Source of the DNA: Auricularia sp. M13
Lineage: Eukaryota; Basidiomycota; Agaricomycetes; Auriculariales; Auriculariaceae
Assembly (NCBI GenBank): GCA_037042915.1
Contig: CM073204.1
Coordinates: 682,001-746,000, forward strand
Reading direction: 5' to 3'
DNA: 64,000 nt
The position numbers and the translations under genes were made by a program. The notes below the pieces were generated by a model, which was given only the letters and a program-made list of their open reading frames with translations, had not been told where the DNA came from and did not search any database. Below, piece by piece: positions 22,732 to 33,999 of this stretch. Numbering within the stretch: the first letter of the stretch is position 1; each line of letters opens with the position of its first letter.

Positions 22732-24407
22732 TCATTGAGTGGCGGAAGGGGTAATGCAACGGCTGTCGCGAACCAAACCGGGAATTATGGGAAGTTTACA
22801 AAACCGGGCATTCAAAGGATAGCCTACGAGAAGGACCGCAAGGAATGCCACTAGTACTCCGAATGTTAATAACAAGCCGCCCTTCTGTGCCTTCATCTTT
22901 GTTAGCTAGGCTACACAGTAGCTAACTTGCTCACCGATGTATATTTCCATGTCGGAGAAGCATTGCGAGCCTCAATCGCGTCTCGCCAAAGGTCACGCAT
23001 GTCAAGAAAAGGGCCACCATTAACGTAAGGATTGACAACTAGTCGAGAAACGCCTGCAGTAAGTGTTAACGATGAGAGGGAGAAAAGAAATTGTTGGCAA
23101 ACTTCGGGGGCGAATTGAAGTCCAGATATTGATTTGGGTGCGTTCAGGCATAGTGTGCACTGTTGCCACATTCAATGCGTCTGTCGACGAGGTCGCAATG
23201 TTATTCCAGATGCCGTAACCTTGGATTCGTGCTAAGTACCGACTCCGGGTGTCCGGCGACAGCTCACCGTTAAGGCCTTTGACGCAAGCAGCATCTCGAT
23301 TATTGTCTGTAAGATGTGAAACTGTTAGGGTGTCGCCGGCGCCAAGAACAACCCAAAGAGTTGTTCGCCACCAGGCCACAAGAACGAGGGATTTCGGCAC
23401 CGCCATCAATAACATAGGATGGTTCACAACCTGTTGCTTGACCATCATCAAGACAGGCTCGACGACTATGTTGTATATGGTGATTGAAGGAAGTGAGATC
23501 TCTATGGCAGTGAAAGCTGCTTCGCCCGTGGCATGCAGAGCCGCGTACTGACTGGACAGGAAGGTGTGAGACGTAGATATGAAGTGTAATGGGCGACCTT
23601 ACATCGTGCATGGTGCTTCCGTTCGAATATATCTGCGAGGGGCTCGGCTGCCGTAATTGACAGTGCTGGCCAACATGTCAGCGGAAATGCGGACACGACT
23701 GAGTGTACGCTCACCAGATACCTTGCTGACGAAATGCGATCACCATGACATGATCGCGTATAATCCACGCTTTAAGCACCCCGGACTCCTTTGTTCCTGG
23801 GACACTCCTCCAGCGATCGGGACCTGATTATTTATTGCGTCAAGATTTGTCTGGACTAAATGGCGCGTACCTCTTGACCATAGTTCGGAAACATCCCCGT
23901 GACAGACGCACAGAAGCGTTTCATTGCAATGTGACAAGGACCATACCGGAGTGTCAAACCTCACGTCCAGCCAGTCTTTGACATAGAGGGGCGTCTAATT
24001 CCTTGATCAACCTCGCACAAAAGTCCATAGAATAAGACTCGTACCTTTCTCCCGTCTCTCGAAACGGCAAGTCTCACAACCTGCCCGTCCGATAAACCAA
24101 GATAGAATGATTCCTCCTGGTCGATCCATTCTATCGATAGGCCTACTGCTCGGTGATTGAGCCCTAATGTTGCCAGAGAACAAGCTGCTCCGTTCCGGAT
24201 ATCGAAGACAGAGACGGATCCGTCGCGTCCACATGTGGCTAGTAAGGCCGAGTCCTTGGAGAAGGCCAGCTCTGTAACAGGTCCGTCATGGTAGTTATCT
24301 ATGTGGGCGAGCTGACGGAGAGTCAGATCGTCTTCCTGAGTTTGCGCGTCCATCGACGAGGGCAACAATGTGAGTCGGTAAGCGCCGAAATATGCCGCCG
24401 CGTCCAT
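22732..24407 (-). CDS. WD40-like protein with C-terminal membrane helix, 7 exons, 461 residues
   Basis: Exons 24407-24045, 23994-23871, 23823-23722, 23665-23598, 23547-23103, 23053-22935 and 22896-22732 join in one frame through GT-AG introns of 38-56 bases. The N-terminal part has WD40-type strands: HDGPVTELAFSKDSALLATC, then RDGSVSVFDIRNG, then TPVWSLSHCNETLLCVC and GDVSELWSRG. This indicates at least three repeats of a beta-propeller, a scaffold fold. The last exon, too short to show as an ORF, gives MKAQKGG followed by a hydrophobic span (LLLTFGVLVAFLAVLLVGY) and about 28 residues, so the protein is predicted to sit on a membrane with the propeller facing the cytoplasm. No disabling mutation. 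A second gene of the same kind begins at 62927. The exon 4 acceptor and the start (24407 versus the Met 54 bases downstream) are the least certain points. Confidence 0.75.
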
Positions 24408-24973
24408 CACACGTACCTAACCAGCTGTTCTCGCCAACATTTAACCAAACTACCAACTGTACCTTCCTCCCAGCTCCATCGAGTCAATTGCGCGCACACA
24501 GAGCTGTGGGAAAATGACGTTGCCGAGGATCGTATGTGGCTAATCCCGCAGCCGCTCCGACGTTTATATAGTTTGTTTTTGTTGTTCCATGATTTCTCAC
24601 CCGTTTGTACCCGTGTACGGTATCCCCTTCCGTAGACGACGCTTTCCGTGCGCCCGAGAGGTTAGGCCGTCCGTCTCAAATTTCCGCAAGAGCCGGCGGA
24701 ACGTCCTATCATCTAGCAGTATGTATACCTTTCTTCTCAGGCCGAGCCTGTGCCTGCCTCGCGTACCCAGTCAGAAGTCACTGCCCAGTCTCTTTCACAG
24801 AATTTATCTACGCAGGAAGATAATTGTTTGCCCGAGGGCCAGCACAGGCGGATAGGTGCCACAATGCTCTAAGCTCTAGTAGAAATACTGATACTGCTAT
24901 GTCCAACTTTTACACGAAACGGTAATTGAGTTCCGTCTGCCATAATGTAAATCCTGAGACGGGATATTTGCCC

Positions 24974-26906
24974 TCAAGGTGCCGGTCTCCAATTTATACT
25001 AATCTCTGTCTCGTGCTGAGACCATACGGCTAGAGCACATAGGATCACCATCACCATAGCTGTCATGCCGTATGTCAGATCGCAACGGGGCTGGCCTGGT
25101 CGAGCCAATCTCTTCGGTTCTTGGTTTGGGGCTCCTCAAGTCCAATCATCAGTAGCTATAATCTGTTCAATAGCGATCCAGAACTCACTTTGAAAGCTGT
25201 GTTCGGAAGGACGGTCACAGTGCAGAGTTGTATCGGGTATGTTAGTCGAAGCAATTGCTGTCGTGCGACCGATCGCACTATCAACGAGTGCTGATACTGG
25301 TACGCCGTTCATACGGACATGCGATGGTTCATGTATTGATGCGAATGGAGGGCAAATCTGACTAGAGCATAAGAATCATCGTGCCACAGTACTGCAATGC
25401 ACTGACTTGAACCGGATGATCTGGTAATATATCAGATTGACAGGCCTCTTCGATTTCAACGAGTTGAGTGTGAGCATTCGCTGTTGGAGTAAAGCCCGGA
25501 TCCGAGCTTCGATGGGCTGCTGCTGCCGATGGCCCGAGATGTAGCGCCTGAGGCTCCTTTATTCCTGTGGATAGTGGAGATGACAGGCATTCCGTCTCTG
25601 TCGCCGGCGAGTCCGAGGCCGCCGGTATTGAATCTGCGAGTAGATCGCCTTGTCGCGCCTCATGCACTGCTGCCTCCTCTGGCAGTAAAGCACATGCATC
25701 CATGGCCGAAGATGATGCTGATGTCGCATTGTTCTCAGCTCTCACATGGCGTCCCCACATAGAATGCTGTCCAACGACACTTTTGCGGACCTGTTTGGCT
25801 GGCCCTGCAGCCAGCTTAAACGAAACAAAATTATAAGCGTGCAGGGAACTTACTTGGTCGGCGTAACCGCTCCAGAGCAGCGTGCACGTCTTCGGGGACG
25901 TCGGGGTTCGGGAACTCGATCTGCTCGAGTAGGGAGAGAGTTTCGTGCAAATCATGCTTGTACGCTTCCACAGTCGTGGATAATTTCCGAAGCCTAGTAA
26001 GGCGCGATGCATGTCTTTGCTCCAAGTCATCAAGAAGCAGTAGAAGGTCGGGTGGCGGCATGAGAGGAACGCTTTGAAAGTCCGATTCATCGCGAAACTC
26101 CGACGCAAGTGACTCGGGATCAAATTCAGCAACGGAAACTGAGGCGCCAAGTCAGATGCCGCACCCCGGCTTTCTACCTAATTCGAGACGATCCCCATCG
26201 GCAGTGCTTTTGTTTGATGTGCGGCCCTGCTTCCCGCCAGGCCGCAGCCACTTGCTATGAGTCCGGAGTATTCGTTTCAAGTACGTTTCTGCCTAGCTTT
26301 CCGCATTGCATGCTGTCTACTCACGCAACATCTTCTACACTGCCGGGCCCGTTGGCTGGTAGAGCTCGCCGCGCCGCGGCGGTCCAAAGGCTGCTCATCC
26401 GGGCTGAATCTCCTCCTCGGTTGCTTCCCACAAGCCCTGCACGGGCGTCCTCAACAAGCGCGTTCGTTCCTATGATTCGTACCATTCAACGTCATGGCTA
26501 TTGGCAGGTTTCTGACCCCTCTGAACATCACGCTGGGCGACCTGGTGTCTCGGAAGGTAATGACAGACAATGACACGCTGGATGCTGTCTTGTCTCCGCC
26601 GCGCGTGCACTGACCCTTGAATAGCTCCTCCATGCGCTGCTCCCGCAACCAAAGACGGACTTGGCTCATGCTGCAGACCAGCAGCATTTGCACCTCACGC
26701 CCGCGCTACGTGGGTTACTCTGACTCTAGCTTCCTGAACGCCAATATGTTTCTGATGTAAGCGCAGATAAAATTTGCAGCAAGCAAGGGGGCTGGATTAT
26801 TCGCCAGTGCTGAAGCAAAGATCTGCTCTGCTTTTGCGCTCGCGAAATGCATTCTGATGCTACCGTGAGCCCACTCCAACGCACAGCTCCCCAAGACTTG
26901 CTCCAT
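24974..26906 (-). CDS. Cysteine-rich, coiled-coil protein with C-terminal membrane helix, 9 exons, 520 residues
   Basis: Exons 26906-26719, 26670-26615, 26548-26483, 26449-26325, 26292-26178, 26138-25854, 25804-25407, 25357-25189 and 25134-24974 keep frame across eight GT-AG introns (32-66 bases). Features in order: a hydrophobic helical N-terminus; a CxxC...CxxCC module (PCRACGK...QCRRCC, about residues 110-150) that may bind zinc; a helical block (LLLLLDDLEQRHASRLTRL) likely forming a coiled coil; a long Ser/Ala-rich acidic linker; a segment with RMNGVPVSALVDSAIGRTTA that loosely recalls a retropepsin DSG site; and a hydrophobic span near the end (TYGMTAMVMVILCALAVW). No family recognised. 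The start could lie at 26669 instead; the upstream exon is supported by a 48-base intron that keeps frame. Confidence 0.65.
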
Positions 26907-26959
26907 GCCTTTCAACAGTGTCTTGAATCCCGACCAGTTGGTCGACCTGCGGCGCAAAA

Positions 26960-28645
26960 CTGCAAGTTATTTCGAGACGGCTACCCTTACGGTAAATTTT
27001 CGAGCAAGGCCTTCAGCAGCAGCAGCAGTCCGAGTCGGAAAGACGCCGCAGCACGACCACCAGCACGACCGCCGCGAGCACCGCGACAGCCGTGGAGCAG
27101 GCCAGTAGCGGCGGTAACCCGAGGGAGGAGACGCAGACTGCGGGCGGCGAGACGACTCAATGAGACGCCTCGCGCGGACGACAAGAGGCCCGCAACGCTG
27201 ACGGCGAGGACGGAGAGAAGGGACACATTGAGAAAGAGGAAGACGAGGTCGGTAAGGGCCCGAGCGTGTTCAACATCGACCAGTGCGCTGTTACAGGCGA
27301 GTCTTGCGGTAGACAAGTGTATGTGTTTTTGTGCTTTTTCGCGCGCTCCCCTTTTGCCCATCCCATCACTGGCGCGTTATGCGCTGCTCCGATTGCCTGC
27401 TACGCGATGAGCTCGCCCGTGCGATACGCGCATGCTCATCCCACGTGCTGGACGCTGCCCCCGCCCATGCGCGAGGCGCTGAATGCGCCCGTGCACTGTC
27501 GCCGCGCGCACTCTCCACGCGCTGCATTTACGCCCTCGTAGTACGCCGCTGCTTGGACGCGCAGGTGTCACGATGTCTGCGCAGCTCGCGGCTTGCTCGC
27601 GCACCACACACCATCCTTTCCCTGCAGACTCGTCGCCGAGTTCACTTGGGGGCCCCAAAACCCCCACCCGCGCGTGCTGCCTCCTACTCCGCATTTCACC
27701 CAGATCTCGCTGTACGCTAGCGCTCACGTGCTCGCCGTTGCAGACATCGGCGACGAGGTGTACTACACGACGAACGCGAAGCGCAGCAAAGTCTCCCTCG
27801 TCGTGACCAACGTCGCCAATCAGAGTTTCATCGGCAAGACTACTGGGCTGGTCACCGGTTCTGGTTGCACGGGTCACTTCCAGGAGGTTATGAATCGGTG
27901 CGTTTGGCTTTTGGGTGTGGGGCTTTGGCTTGGTTCGCCTTTGCAAATCGGCATGCTCTCTTCGAAGTGCATGCGGCTGCGCTCCTTCCGAGATGGGAAA
28001 TGTGCGCTGCATTCTCGTGCGATACACGAGCCGCGCTCTCGTTCGAAATGTGAGCGCTGCTCTCTCGCTCGACATACGTGCTCTGCACCGTCTGCGCGAG
28101 GCGAAATACGGACTGCCCTGTCGTTGGCAAGGGGTATGCGCGCGCACCGCGCCCCCCGCCGAGATGGCGACTGCGCTGTGCACTATGTACGGGAGGGTAA
28201 ATGCGCCGCGCGCTCTTGTCAAGAGAGGAAAGTGCGCGCGGCGCTGTCGTCGAGACGTGTGCGTTCAGACGTGCTGGCTCGCTGTGTGCGCAAGCGGTGG
28301 TCCCCCCTCTTGTCTCATGTGCTATACGTACCGTCCCATACGACCCGTGACGTTCAATTTTCACTCCGTGTGCGCCGTCCTTGTCGACTGCGACAGGCGC
28401 GCTCTTTCCTGGACCGCGCCACTCCACCGCCTCTCCCTGCCCTCACCGCCTCCCCTCGCGTGCTCCTACATTTGCTGACTCCTGTCCCCAATCACAGAAC
28501 CGCTTTGCTCATCCTCGTCGTCGTCTGGCTGTTCATCGTCTCGGTCGAAGGATTCTTCCGGCACATAGGCGTCGCGACGCCCAGCATCATAAATAATCTG
28601 CTGTCCTACACGCTGGTCTTCGCGGACATGGACGTTGACGGCTGA
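26960..28645 (+). pseudogene. P-type ATPase (H+-ATPase-like) fragment
   Basis: Family markers in order: an acidic insert then GKGPSVFNIDQCAVTGES at 27251-27310 (actuator-domain TGES motif). The next residues should read LAVDK, but a base is missing after TGES, so the frame is broken. An exon at 27744-27897 reads DEVYYTTNAKRSKVSLVVT and FIGKTTGLV...GHFQEVMN, as in fungal plasma-membrane-type ATPases. An exon at 28498-28645 reads LLILVVVWLFIV...GFFRHIGVATPS (third to fourth membrane helix region). It then stops just where the GVPVGLP-like helix and the DKTG phosphorylation site should follow. The catalytic and nucleotide-binding halves are missing. Introns are unusually long (about 430 and 600 bases) and filled with GC-rich degenerate repeats. 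Confidence 0.75.
27900..28300 (+). repeat. Degenerate GC-rich tandem motif inside an intron
   Basis: Within the second ATPase intron a unit of about 40-50 bases built on AAATGTGCGCTGC and CTCGTGCGATACACG recurs imperfectly, for example near 27998, 28046 and 28095, with looser versions to 28260. Similar words occur in the preceding intron (27410-27560). It looks like an expanded minisatellite, not coding sequence. Confidence 0.5.
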
Positions 28646-29651
28646 TAATATTAGTGTGCATCATAATTGCTGTCACTTTTCTTCTTCAAATTCAAACAAA
28701 CAAAACACGTATTGGTGACAGACAGAATGTTGACGCTTGGTGAATACGTGGGGACTGCAAAGGAGGAGGGCGGCGCACGCCATCACCTCCCCGCAACCGA
28801 GAGGGCATATTTCCGACGCACTTATGCTACGTGCATGTCTGCATTTATGCACCGTACCGCCTTGTGCACCCGGAAGACCTTATAAAGGATGATGATGAAT
28901 CAATTATATACGAACTGCAACAGGCCACAGATAGTAGAGCCAAGACGCAGGGCCGCACAATCCGAGGGACTATGGAGCGCACGAGAACCGGTACTGGGAC
29001 GGGGACAGGATCGGGACGGGGACAACGTAGGGAACGCAATCGGGTATACAGCTTGAGCGCGAGTGTCTAGGGGCCGAAGTAATCCTAGGGCCACACGTGG
29101 GGTTGGAAAGCATGTCGTCACGGTGCGAATTGCAGTGTGAGCTAGGGGTGGTATAAGGGAAATAGACCGTGGGGGTAGGAGAGCGGCGCCGAGCGCCGCT
29201 GAGTCGCCGCGCCGAGGGCGCAGATTGTGGGGCGCGTTTTGAGTCTGGGGGTCGGGCGAGTACTGGGAGGGAAGCCAGGCCGCACGCCATTTGTCGAGCA
29301 GACGGTCCGAAGACCTTATAAAGGAAGTTTGCGCTCCACTCGGCGTGTACAAAGAGCAACATATGGCAAATCGCGAGAGTAGGGTGATTGAGCCAAGTAG
29401 ATCCATTCGCAACTCAACCCCTCCCTAATAATGGCATGCCCTCGTTCACCGCCCCTGCCAGCACTGCGCCAGTAATTTCTCTACAAGGCACTTGAGATCT
29501 CGGTGGGAAAACAAAGTCACACGCACTGTGTAAATAACCGCAGATTTTCGCGTTGTCGAGTTGTGCTACGGTTATTAGACCGCTATCAAGGGAAAGCACT
29601 GGTGGAAGACTGCTCACAGAATCTCAGGTTCTGTCGAGAGATTGACAGCAT
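28646..29651. other. Region with a duplicated TATA-like block, no gene supported
   Basis: The 17-base word GAAGACCTTATAAAGGA occurs at about 28872 and again at about 29310 on the plus strand. Between them is a GGGACGGGGACA-type minisatellite (28990-29025). Open frames on both strands lack splice logic or recognisable content. Confidence 0.4.
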
Positions 29652-31232
29652 TTAGTGCAGAGCAGAGTTCGCTATGCACGGTAAGTCTTGAAGATTGCAA
29701 CCTCGAAGCAGAACATACCTAACCAAAAATGCAAAATCGTCGTCCTGGTGATTCTTGAGGGCCCAGTTTGACTCACGGGCAGCCATGCGGCCAGGTGGAA
29801 GGAACGTCGTGTTCCGGTTGCGTCGGCCCTTGCGCTCTCCAAAGACTGTATCGACGATGAGTTGCCGTTTCCGCTGTGCCACCGTGGGCAGCCACAACGA
29901 GTCGAAATCAGTTACAAGATGAGGTTGCTGCATTTTCATGAGTGGAAAAAGTAGACCATGAGGCCGGGCCCCACCATCATAGCTTGTACATAGCGCGAAG
30001 GGCAGTTGAGAAACATTTCGCCCATGTGTATCAAATATGCGCCACAGTCGTCAAAGTTGGTCTGCATTGGAACCTGCCAAAGGCGTCCTTTTTCAGTACA
30101 CAATTTGCGCGAAGCAGGTTCCGCCGCACACGCGGGCGAGTGATTGTTGTCGAAGTGATCGTCTGCGGCACGAAAGTGCCTAGGCAAGTGGAAACAAGGA
30201 GTGGACCGCTTACCGAGGGACGGTATATCTTGATAGTTGACACATTCTTGGCATGTATACCACGTCGGCGTTGTGCTTCTCCCCGGATGAAGTGCAACAC
30301 TGTTTTTACTGGTCCAGAGCGAGCGGTTCCAAGCGAATCTAGAATAAACACAGATGTGCTGCCCGACTGAGATGAATAATCGTGACGGGCAAACAATCTC
30401 ACTTTTCACGGTCTTTGTGGCATAGCATGCGAGCGGGAAGGTAAATTATGGCGAGGAACCAATGCGATCTGTATCGGAGCGTCAGCCATTTGATCGAGAA
30501 TACACCAGAAGCGCAGGGAATAGACGAACAAATGATCGATAGGGACGACAAGATATTTCTTCTCAAAGATGTCGACATTCGCTGTGAACCTACTTGCAGC
30601 TGCGTAATCATCTTGTTTTCTGCCACCAACGAAGTCAGAAAGGTCTGCTCATCGATTGAGGGAGAAGGCTTACGTTGCGCTCCTGAGCTTTGGGTACAGG
30701 AAACTGGAGAATACATGGACCTCGCTGGCCAGTGAAGGGTTTGACTGTGTCAAGTGATACATTACATATCTTCTAGGAGCGTTAGTGCAGAACGCACGGC
30801 ATAGCATTATGACCTACTTAAGACCAAAGTCGACCATTGTGTCGTTCACGTGGCGTCCGGGCGCAAGAGTCAAGAGATCCTTCGCTTTGATATAGATGGC
30901 ACCGGGTTGCCGGTTGGGGAAGGCCAGGACGCTGTCAAACTCGGATGAGCAAAATGTGGAACCTCGGTCCAGTGTACGTCGTACACATCGTGTTCATAAT
31001 GAAGATTTTTTTCCTCGAGCATGCGCTTTATTATATGCTCTCCCCAGTCCAGGTCGCTACTGAGCCAAGTAAATAATCGAATATATTAGCTGTTGTCAGC
31101 CCACCTCTTTTTCGCGCGACGAACAACCAAGCTTGGAGTCATGTCCACTCGCGCCATATGCAACTCCTCGTCCGTATGCGACTCGATGGAAGCATACTTT
31201 CTCTTGAGGCTTCGCAATGGATGACTTTGCAT
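29652..31232 (-). CDS. Ulp1-type (C48) cysteine protease
   Basis: Predicted de-ubiquitin-like/SUMO protease. Exons in one frame: 31232-31105, 31059-30987, 30939-30818, 30769-30674, 30619-30530, 30468-30403, 30358-30214; later 30073-29975 and 29927-29652. Motifs in family order: LAPGRHVNDTMVDFGLKY (the W/xLND-type entry motif of Ulp1), VHVFSSFLYPKL, YLVVPIDHLSHWFLAI with the catalytic His, SVFILDSLG with the catalytic Asp, and VPMQTNFDDCGAYLIHM with the oxyanion Gln region and catalytic Cys. All catalytic positions are present, so the enzyme may be active. The join between 30214 and 30073 is not settled: one candidate uses a 26-base intron, and a frameshift there is the alternative. The N-terminal exon is basic and probably regulatory. 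The start at 31232 may be preceded by another exon. Confidence 0.8.
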
Positions 31233-31427
31233 GTTCAGTTTTCGATCTGCAGTGGATGAGGAACCAAGTGAGAGTGCAACGGTATGCGATCCTGAAGGCT
31301 AGGCCAATTTCTTCAGTCTGGTGCCACCTTCCGATTTGAAAGGCGTCACAGGCCACAATGGTCGCTATGTGCCGGAAACTTACAATAGAAGCGTCAGAGT
31401 GGCACTGACGGAGGATATATATGCGCA

Positions 31428-31661
31428 ATGGTGCTGAAGGCAGCGCGGATCGCACCACCAAATATGGACCGCCCAAGCTTTAACTTGCCGACAAAAGTAA
31501 CTATACCGCACTCGCTCAACCTGAACGAGATGATCAAATTCATCGAGTCGGCGCAAGAGCGCGAAGCCAATGTATACTTCACATACGAACCTAGCAACCA
31601 GTCAAGTTTCAGTCAGTATCCCTCTCGCCCGTGGATGCAAGGCGTCGTGCTAACTATCTGA
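31428..31661 (+). CDS. Short hypothetical protein, possibly partial
   Basis: ATG at 31428 gives 77 residues (opening MVLKAARIAPPNMDRPSFN) with a helical block LNLNEMIKFIESAQ. It is divergent from the Ulp1-like gene, about 195 bases away. A possible donor lies near 31611. An 18-base CGAGCACATCGGCTACAG-type tandem repeat follows at 31663-31720. Family unknown. Confidence 0.35.
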   Translation: MVLKAARIAPPNMDRPSFNLPTKVTIPHSLNLNEMIKFIESAQEREANVYFTYEPSNQSSFSQYPSRPWMQGVVLTI

Positions 31662-31719
31662 AGCGAGCACGTCGGCTGCAGCGAGCACATCGGCTACAGC
31701 GAGCGCATCAGCGAGAGCC

Positions 31720-32322
31720 ACACGCTCGCATCCAATCAGCAAGGATGCTTCAGGAGACCCCAGCGCAGCAGGCCAGGGCAAAAAACGCCCGGCGTCACCG
31801 AGTAATCTGGGGGGGGACCGAAAACGCACTGAAGTCCAACACGGGGTGAAGGGGACGACTGCAGACAGTATGGTGCGTCAGTCAATCGGAATAGATTGAA
31901 CGTGACCTGATGCATATCGCAGTCTTCATATACCACGACCGCCCCGGAAAGGGGATCGAAGGCGTCGGTAGTCGCGAGGCTACTTGCTGATTGCATCGAC
32001 CAACTCAGCAAAGAGGCGAAAGATGCACACGAAGGATCAAGTGGTAGTAGTAGGAGTAGTATCGGTGGGAGTAGCAATAGTTGAAACATATATCAGAGGA
32101 CTTCCATTGGAGAAGACGGTCTCATACGAACACCAGCAAGTCGATATGAGGAACAGGAACTCTGCGAGCGCTTGTGAACGTCGCAGATATAGTCCATCTG
32201 GGCCATGCTGGGGAGCATAGAAAACAACTTCACAGCCAGTGGCGGCACTGCAGGCATCCCAAGTTGGAAGAGGGACCGGCGATACGACAGCACAGCTTGG
32301 CAACGAAACGAGGACGCAGAGG
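31720..32322 (-). pseudogene. Possible gene remnant cut by repeat B
   Basis: Minus-strand patches near 32210-32150 (MDYICDVHKRSQSSC) and 32000-31880 (SGAVVVYEDCDMHQVTFNLF) look coding but do not join cleanly. The upstream side is replaced by repeat B copy 2 at 32323. No family recognised. Confidence 0.25.
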
Positions 32323-33209
32323 GCACTTCTGTAGCTGTTGGATGCGAAGCGCGGGCAGACAAGTTGGTAAATCGCATAGAGCGACAAGCGGGCAAGTCAT
32401 TGCGCCAGCCACTCGTGTACGGCAGAGGCATTTCCGGCCAGGCAAGGCGCGGATACAGAGGTGTACAGGCGAAGGGGAGGGGAAGGCAAGGGGAAAAGGG
32501 GAAAGGGTACAAAGAGGAAATGAGGGATACGAAACGGAGAGGAAGACGATGGCAAAAAGCAGGGAGCGGGCGCGCTCTGCAGCGAGAAGACCGGGAAAGC
32601 CAGAGCGGTATGCGTGCGGGGTGCCTGGCGGGCTGCCAGGCTGAGATAATTCGTGCGACGGATGAGGGGGATGGACAGCAAGCTGGGCGGATTCGAGGAA
32701 TGGGGGACGTGTGGCCAGTCATTTTTACGCAGACAGAAACAGCCCCTGCGCATTCGGGCGCGCGTAGTCTTGCGCGCGGTCTTGCGCTCCGTCCTGGCGA
32801 CCTGATCGTGTGGAATGAAGGCGCTTGAGTGCCCTGGAACATGGTAAGCTCGGTGCGACAAGCTCGTGCGGCATGGACTGACATTTCCTGGAAAGCTTTG
32901 GCGCTGTGTGGCTGGGTCTGCTCTGGCAACGGCAGCGGCTGCCAGTGACGATCCTGCGCAGGCGGAGGACGGACGGTTATACGGGGCGCATAGAACGGTT
33001 TGCGTCGGGCGCGGCGCTCGCGCGGGCCTGGCGGCGTCGCAAGCAGCGTCGGCGCGGGTGAGCGCCTGTTCCAAGCAACGGGCGCGCTGCCGGGATTTTC
33101 CGGCGCGCTCTCAAGCTCCTGCCTTGCGCCCGGACCCACCTCGCAGCCAGGCCGGGCGCTGCCTCTGGCGCTGCGTGCGCTGCATCTCCCGTTTGGCTCG
33201 CGCGCTGGC
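32323..33209 (+). repeat. Repeat family B, copy 2
   Basis: Direct copy of 10190-11080 with scattered substitutions and a 6-base deletion in the GGCTGCGGCTGCC block (near 32935). The two copies are 22 kb apart in the same orientation. Left edge GCACTTCTGTAG is shared with copy 1; the right edge stops after GCTCGCGCGCTGG. Contains the GC palindromic module at about 33059-33109. Confidence 0.9.
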
Positions 33210-33999
33210 ATTTCCTTCCATTTACACAGTATGACGGCCGCCGACCGCATGTGCGGCCAGCTTCGCAAGACGGCTGCGCGACGGGCTTGACCAACGGTCG
33301 AGCGCAGAAGACGAAGAACCGCTGTGTCCGTCCGCTGGCTGGTTGCCTACGTACACACCATGCGGAATCCTGACGCGTCAAGCACGCATGTCCCCGACGG
33401 CTTCCCAGCGTTCAGTCCAAGCAACGGTGGCAGCAACTCGCCCCTTCCCCGCCCGCCGTTTCTTGGGAATCTCCCCACTTCGGGACCCCACTTCGAGTCC
33501 TCCGCCCCCGTGAACAGGACATCATCTACCCAGCCTGATCATTTATGCACGAACTGTCGAACTGCAACATGAAGTATGTATCCAAGCTCCAGGATAAGTA
33601 TCCAAACCTCATCTCACCCGTCTTACCCTTCTGCGCAGCACGCAGCACGTCACCTGAACACAAATTCAAAGGAGCCGGTGAGCCGCGCGATGCTCACGCC
33701 TGACCAGCGAAGGTGAGCTCGGCGAGGACTCTACCCACGTCGTCAGCGTCCTTACCTAGACGCGCAACTCAGTCTTCGTCTGGAAAGCGCAGGAGCGAGC
33801 GGCGCAGGCCCCTCAAAGCGTCGCCCGCGTTATTCCATGCGGAGGAGACGGCAGGAGAGATCGCAGCCGCCGCGGCCTGCACGCAGGTCGAAGCAGAAGT
33901 CTAGAGGTATGCAATCCCACTCAAATGTTGTCGGGATGCTAACATCGACTTGAAGCTTGCGACGCACGGCGACCAAATAAGACCAGACGAGTTGGTCCC
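33210..33999. other. Intergenic
   Basis: Open frames at 33324-33572 and 33713-33904 are Ser/Pro- or Arg-rich and look like GC-driven chance ORFs. Nothing else is supported. Confidence 0.4.
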
